Positions 59,668-64,000 of a stretch of DNA of 64,000 bases are shown here, one piece after another. Below the pieces are notes generated by a model. It saw only the letters and a program-made list of their open reading frames with translations, had not been told where the DNA came from and ran no database searches. This DNA is from Candidatus Saccharimonadota bacterium (GTDB lineage: Bacteria; Patescibacteriota; Saccharimonadia; Saccharimonadales; Saccharimonadaceae), in NCBI GenBank assembly GCA_030528625.1, contig JAUMYN010000001.1, positions 124,001-188,000 of the forward strand. Reading direction: 5' to 3'. The stretch's first letter is position 1; every line of letters begins with the position of its first letter. Both the position numbers and the translations under genes were made by a program.

Positions 59668-60186
59668 ATGATTAGTATCGTAACGGGTAGCGCACGCCCG
59701 AATAACGTGAGCGAAGCACTGGCAAACGAGGTGTTGCGAGTGTGCAAGGACGCTGATGTCGAAGTGCAGGTTATCAATCTGCGTGAGCTGGATCTGCCAT
59801 TCGTTAATTCACCAATGCCGCCAAGCAGCCCTGATTTTACCATCACCGACGAAAAGGTGCAGCAGTGGCATGACGCAGTGAGTGCAAGCGACGGGATGAT
59901 TTTCTTGACGCCAACTTACAACTACCAGCCAAGTGCAGTGCTGAAGAATGCGATTGACTGGCTGTATACGCCATGGGCCGAGAAGCCGGTGGCGGTGATT
60001 GGCTACAGCTGGGGTGAAGATAAGGCAAGCGAGCCGCTACTTGAAACATTGTTGAAGCAGGTTAATGCGTCAGTTGCGGCCGAATCAGTTCACTTGCGTT
60101 TTACTGCAGACATCGCACCGGATGGATCACTGCTTGACGCTGCTCGGTTTGACGAAGTGGTGACGTCACTCGTAAAAGCACTATAA
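59668..60186 (+). CDS. NAD(P)H-dependent FMN reductase-like flavoprotein
   Basis: 172 residues. Flavodoxin-like fold: SIVTGSARPNNVSEALANEV (phosphate-binding loop), LRELDLPFVNSPMPP, and the FLTPTYNYQPSAVLKNAIDW signature of the NADPH-dependent FMN reductase (Pfam FMN_red) family. Probably a quinone or azo-type reductase. The leader has AAAGGAGGAG just before the ATG and a -10 TATAAT. Confidence 0.88.
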   Translation: MISIVTGSARPNNVSEALANEVLRVCKDADVEVQVINLRELDLPFVNSPMPPSSPDFTITDEKVQQWHDAVSASDGMIFLTPTYNYQPSAVLKNAIDWLYTPWAEKPVAVIGYSWGEDKASEPLLETLLKQVNASVAAESVHLRFTADIAPDGSLLDAARFDEVVTSLVKAL

Positions 60187-60211
60187 GCTACAAGTCGCAC
60201 ATTCGCAAAAT

Positions 60212-60236
60212 CAGCCGTTACTACAGCGGCTGGTTT
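60212..60236 (+). terminator. Probable weak terminator before pheT
   Basis: Stem CAGCCG / CGGCTG followed by GTTT. It runs into the pheT promoter. Confidence 0.5.
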
Positions 60237-60244
60237 GCTATAAT
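60236..60244 (+). promoter_or_regulatory. Extended -10 promoter of pheT
   Basis: TGCTATAAT with eight bases to ATG 60253. Confidence 0.65.
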
Positions 60245-60252
60245 GGGAATGT

Positions 60253-62769
60253 ATGAAAGTAAATCTTGATATTGTACAGCAGCTGGTTGGGTTTGAACTG
60301 CCAGCAGTCGATGAGATCGTCGAGCGGGTCAATGCGCGATTGGGCGGCGTTGAGGCGGTGATTGACCTGGGGCAAAAATACCAAGGTGCGCGTATCGTGC
60401 GAGTGGTTGAGTGCGAAAAGCATCCGAACGCCGACCGCTTGAGCGTGACGAAAATTGATGACGGCGGTGTGGTGGCCGATGTGCCGCGTGATGAAAACGG
60501 CCTAGTGCAGGTGGTGTGTGGTGCGCCAAATGTGCATGCCGATATGTGGGCGATTTGGCTACCGCCAAAGAGCGTGGTGCCGGCCAGTGTCGACGAAGGT
60601 GAGCCGTTTGTCCTGGATGCGCGGCCGCTGCGTGGCGTACTGAGTCAAGGAATGTTGGCGGCGGCGGATGAGTTGGCCATCGGCACGGATCATGATGGCA
60701 TCGTGGAAATCACCGAGCGGGATATGCCGCAGGGGCAGACGCTGAGCGCTGGTGCTGACTTTGCCAAGGTGTTTGGGCTGAAGGGTCATGTGCTCGAGAT
60801 TGAAAATAAGATGTTTACCCATCGACCAGACTGCTTTGGGCAACTGGGCGTGGCGCGAGAGATTGCTGGCATTTTCGGCCAGCCGTTTACGAGCCCAGAC
60901 TGGTACAATGTCATCCAGGAATTTGCCGAAGCTTCGGGCCTAGAGCTGGACATCTTTAACGACGATACCTCGCTGGTATCAAGCCTCGAATTTGTAGTAC
61001 TACAGAACATCGCGGTCGGCCCCAGCCCGCTGTGGTTGCAGTGTCAGCTGGTGGCGATGGGCGGCAAGCCGATTAATAATGTGGTGGATGCTACAAATTA
61101 TATGATGTTGATGACGGCGCAGCCAACACACGCCTATGATTATGATAAGCTGCATGGTCAGACTATCGGCGCGCGCCTGGCGCGGGCAGACGAAACGGTG
61201 CGGCTACTGAACGGCAAGAGCTACGAGCTGACGAGTGACGATATTGTCATAGCTGATGCCGAGGGGCCAATTGGCCTGGCCGGCATTATGGGCGGTGCCG
61301 ACACTGAAGTGAGCGCTGAAACGACGCGCGTGGTACTGGAGTGCGCTACGTTTGATATGTATGCGCTGCGACGCACGGCCATGCGTCACGGCATCTTTAC
61401 GGACGCTTTGGCGCGCTTTAATAAGGGCCAGTCGCCGCTGCAGACCAGTCCAGTACTTAGGCGGCTTATGGAGTTAATTGGCGGCCGGCAAGCCAGTCCG
61501 GTACTGTTTCATCACGCCGCGTCACTGCCGCATGTGCTGACTGATGGCTTGCGCCGTGCTGGTGGCATGACGGTGCCGCCGGGCTTCGTTGAGGAGCGGC
61601 TGGGTGTGGCGTTACCTGATGCTGACATGCAGACGCTGCTACGTAATGTAGAGTTTTTAGCTGAAAATGCTCGTGAATATGGCGAAGAGGGCTTGATGAT
61701 CTACGTGCCGTTTTGGCGGCAGGATATTGCATTGACGGAGGATATCGTAGAGGAAATTGGTCGGCTGTACGGTTTTGATGCACTGCCGCGTGAGTTGCCG
61801 CGCCGCAGTAGCGCGCCAGCACCCAAGAATACGCGCCGCGAACTCAAGCAAGCAGTCCGCGACAGCCTGTCTCGCGCTGGTGCAAATGAAGTGCTGTCGT
61901 ATAGTTTTGTGCATGAGCACGTACTCGCCAAAGCCGAACAAGATGCAGCGCAGGCTTATAAACTATCCAACGCACTTAGCCCTGATTTACAGTATTATCG
62001 TCTGACGGTACTGCCGAGCCTGCTTGATAAGGTGCACATGAATATCAAGGCGGGGCACGACGAGTTTGCGCTGTTTGAGATGGGTAAGGGTCATAACAAG
62101 CGACGCGGTGCAGGTCAGGATGGGTTGCCTGGGGCCGACAGTTTCACCGATATAGTGTATGCCGCCAAAAAACCGCAGAGCGGCGCGCCGTTTTATCGAG
62201 TCAGACGGCTGGTTGAACAATTGGCGCGCGACTTGGGGTTTCGGCCAGTGTTCGTACCGATTGAGCAGGCGCTCAGTGATCCACTGGCGGCACCATTTGA
62301 TCAGGCGCGCAGTGCGCTAGTGGAGACGAGCGACGGGCAGCGTATCGGTCTGGTTGGTGAACTCAAGCAATCAGTGATGAAGCAATTCAAGCTCCCGCAA
62401 TACACGGCCGCGGCGACACTGGATACGGCTGGTTTGGAGCGGGCCTATTTGGCGCGACGTACCATGTATCAACCGCTGAGCCGCTATCCGTCAACTTCGC
62501 AAGATATGTCGCTGCGGGTGCCAACCGCCTGTCGTTTTGGCGAGCTACAGGCAGTGCTGGAGCAGGCGATCAGCGAGCAGACGGACATATCAGTCCAGTT
62601 GCAGCCGCTTGCCGTCTATCAACCGCATCAGGACGCCGACACCAAGACGCTGACCTTCCGTCTGACGTTTACGTCACCTCAACAGACATTGAGTGATGCG
62701 GTCGTGGCGCCGATCATGCAGCGATTGGCGGCAGCGGCCCGTCAGCAGTGCCAAGCGGAGCTGGCCTGA
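60253..62769 (+). CDS. pheT: Phenylalanyl-tRNA synthetase beta subunit
   Basis: 838 residues, near the normal length. The N-terminal tRNA-binding domain (EMAP-like, about 39-160: QGARIVRVVECEKHPNADRL) is followed by the B3/B4 region carrying the editing site (VDATNYMM), B5 domains, and the C-terminal anticodon-binding FDX-ACB domain (YPSTSQDMSLRVP). It is transcribed from its own promoter, apart from pheS. TGATG links its stop to the next start. Confidence 0.97.
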   Translation: MKVNLDIVQQLVGFELPAVDEIVERVNARLGGVEAVIDLGQKYQGARIVRVVECEKHPNADRLSVTKIDDGGVVADVPRDENGLVQVVCGAPNVHADMWAIWLPPKSVVPASVDEGEPFVLDARPLRGVLSQGMLAAADELAIGTDHDGIVEITERDMPQGQTLSAGADFAKVFGLKGHVLEIENKMFTHRPDCFGQLGVAREIAGIFGQPFTSPDWYNVIQEFAEASGLELDIFNDDTSLVSSLEFVVLQNIAVGPSPLWLQCQLVAMGGKPINNVVDATNYMMLMTAQPTHAYDYDKLHGQTIGARLARADETVRLLNGKSYELTSDDIVIADAEGPIGLAGIMGGADTEVSAETTRVVLECATFDMYALRRTAMRHGIFTDALARFNKGQSPLQTSPVLRRLMELIGGRQASPVLFHHAASLPHVLTDGLRRAGGMTVPPGFVEERLGVALPDADMQTLLRNVEFLAENAREYGEEGLMIYVPFWRQDIALTEDIVEEIGRLYGFDALPRELPRRSSAPAPKNTRRELKQAVRDSLSRAGANEVLSYSFVHEHVLAKAEQDAAQAYKLSNALSPDLQYYRLTVLPSLLDKVHMNIKAGHDEFALFEMGKGHNKRRGAGQDGLPGADSFTDIVYAAKKPQSGAPFYRVRRLVEQLARDLGFRPVFVPIEQALSDPLAAPFDQARSALVETSDGQRIGLVGELKQSVMKQFKLPQYTAAATLDTAGLERAYLARRTMYQPLSRYPSTSQDMSLRVPTACRFGELQAVLEQAISEQTDISVQLQPLAVYQPHQDADTKTLTFRLTFTSPQQTLSDAVVAPIMQRLAAAARQQCQAELA

Positions 62770-64000
62770 TGCGTTGGCTCATGAAAAGTCTCGGCTATGC
62801 TCGCGGCATGGGATGGTATTATCTTGGCGTGAGCGTCTGCTCGATCTTGGTGGCCCTGACTGGCATCGCAATTCCATTTGTGATCGCTCATGCAACGACA
62901 CTGATGGTGGCGGCTATCGAGGGACAGGCGGTTGGCGTGGCACACGTGCTGTGGCTGGCGGCATTGTTGCTAGCGCTTGACGTGGCCAATACGCTGATTC
63001 GCAATCTCGGCGGCTACTGGGGTGATATTATGTCGACCAAGCTCAAGGCGCAGCTGTCGACGCAGTACTATCATCATCTGCTCGGTTTGCCGCAAAGTTA
63101 TTTTGATGGCGAGCTGACGGGTACGATTATCAACCGACTAAATCGAGCCATCACCGAGCTGAGCCAGTTTCTCAATATGTTCGCCAATAGCTTTTTCCAG
63201 CTGCTACTTACCACCGTCATCACCATCGGCATCGTCATCGGCTACAGTCTGGAGCTGGCGGCGCTGATTATCATCATGTACCCGCTGTTTTTGTGGTTGA
63301 CTGCGCTCACTAGCAAGCGGTGGCAGCACTTTCAGTCGCGCAAAAATCACGAAACTGATCGGGCGAGCGGACGGTTTGCCGAAGTGGTGTCGCAAATCAA
63401 GGTGGTCAAAAGTTACGTCAGGGAGAGCCTGGAGTATCGGCACTTCACCAAGCGCTACCGTAAAACCATCGCCGTAACCCGTAAGCAGTCGCGCTATTGG
63501 CACATCATGGATGTGATTCGTGGCGTGGTGCTGAGCGTTATCTTCTTCCTGATGTTTGCCTATATTTTTGTGCAAACGGCGGCGGGGCGTTTTTCGATCG
63601 GTGACATGGTGCTGTTGATTACGCTAATCAATAATCTGCGCATGCCGCTATTTAATATGAGCTTCATTGTCGATCATTTTCAGAAAGCCATGGCCGGCAG
63701 CAAGGATTTTATCAAGGCGATGGAACGGCAGCCGGAATTGCAGGACGCCAAGGATGCCGGCGAGCTGGTGGTACAGCGCGGCGCAGTGGCGTTTCGCGGA
63801 GTGTCATTTCGCTATGCCAGCGTGCCGCATCATCCAGTGCTGCATGATGTGTCCTTTACGATCAAACCGGGCGAACACGTGGCGTTGGTTGGCGAGTCGG
63901 GCGGCGGCAAGACGACAATTACCAATCTACTGATGCGGCTGTATGAGGTGGATGAGGGTGAAATCACGATTGACGACACGCCGATTACTGCGGTAACTCA
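62769..64000 (+). CDS. ABC exporter (permease-ATPase), 3' partial
   Basis: The frame runs from ATG 62769 off the right edge, at least 410 residues. The stop of pheT overlaps it as TGATG. The N-terminal half has the membrane segments of a type I exporter. Near 63890 the ATPase begins with VALVGESGGGKTT (Walker A), after an FRGVSFRYASVPHHP segment. It lacks its Q-loop, signature and Walker B in this window. A third exporter gene distinct from the pair at 10.7-14.2 kb. Confidence 0.9.
   Translation, partial: MRWLMKSLGYARGMGWYYLGVSVCSILVALTGIAIPFVIAHATTLMVAAIEGQAVGVAHVLWLAALLLALDVANTLIRNLGGYWGDIMSTKLKAQLSTQYYHHLLGLPQSYFDGELTGTIINRLNRAITELSQFLNMFANSFFQLLLTTVITIGIVIGYSLELAALIIIMYPLFLWLTALTSKRWQHFQSRKNHETDRASGRFAEVVSQIKVVKSYVRESLEYRHFTKRYRKTIAVTRKQSRYWHIMDVIRGVVLSVIFFLMFAYIFVQTAAGRFSIGDMVLLITLINNLRMPLFNMSFIVDHFQKAMAGSKDFIKAMERQPELQDAKDAGELVVQRGAVAFRGVSFRYASVPHHPVLHDVSFTIKPGEHVALVGESGGGKTTITNLLMRLYEVDEGEITIDDTPITAVT

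Noticed and set aside
1-64000. CRISPR array, rRNA operon or insertion sequence
   Set aside because: No regularly spaced repeats, no rRNA-like conserved blocks and no transposase-like protein were found in reading both strands.

Overview
The window looks like a chromosomal segment of a small-genome Candidate Phyla Radiation bacterium, most probably Candidatus Saccharibacteria (TM7). The lineage call rests on gene style: a bL32 without its zinc ribbon, a phenylalanyl-tRNA synthetase alpha subunit with a CxxC...CxxC knuckle, many small membrane proteins of unknown function, very tight packing, and a scavenger-like gene set. UAA, UAG and UGA all end ordinary genes, so the standard code is in use. 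No intergenic stretch exceeds about 300 bases.

Layout. 1-9.2 kb: LysM/CHAP peptidoglycan hydrolase (cut by the window edge), obgE, sbcB-like exonuclease, uvrA, a sugar-isomerase-like barrel, a NUDIX protein and a deoxyribosyltransferase-like protein. 9.2-18.7 kb: DedA protein, bL25, two tandem ABC exporters (one interrupted by an in-frame UAG), a membrane thioredoxin, a TspO-like protein, msrB followed by an msrA stump, an XRE/membrane-protein pair, a peptide deformylase interrupted by UAG, and an alpha/beta hydrolase. 18.8-29.6 kb: uvrC, pilin, secG, peptide-binding protein, three tRNAs, lemA, htpX, ligA and a dehydrogenase. 29.7-32 kb: nucleotide house-cleaning genes, including a MazG-like/Ham1 fusion and a second Ham1 gene interrupted by UGA. 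32-38.4 kb: an NAD-salvage locus (pncA, pncB, a kinase-NUDIX fusion, a nucleotidyltransferase-methyltransferase fusion, an NrtR-type regulator) with dyads in the shared control region. 38.6-49.2 kb: MurF-like ligase, leuS with an inserted ASCH-like domain, rpmF, nusB, rnc, a KH protein, trmD and an SGNH hydrolase. 49.3-53.8 kb: an AT-richer defence island (DNA methyltransferase, PmeII-like nuclease, PHP/SMC-like ATPase) bounded by an 18-bp direct repeat beside tRNA-Gln. 54-64 kb: PAP2 phosphatase, rmuC, aquaporin, pheS, pheT, small enzymes and a partial ABC exporter.

Two patterns run through the window. First, most first genes of transcription units have an extended -10 element (TGnTATAcT) ending 6-7 bases before the start codon and no Shine-Dalgarno sequence, which predicts leaderless mRNAs. 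Genes inside operons and a few leadered genes carry AGGAGG-type sites. Second, three otherwise intact genes are each broken by one in-frame stop that a single C:G to T:A change could explain.

Functionally the segment combines replication, repair and translation housekeeping with salvage (nicotinamide/nicotinate, nucleosides, peptides), cell-envelope work and one acquired restriction-type defence module, as expected of a host-dependent epibiont. All assignments come from reading motifs. No database search was run.
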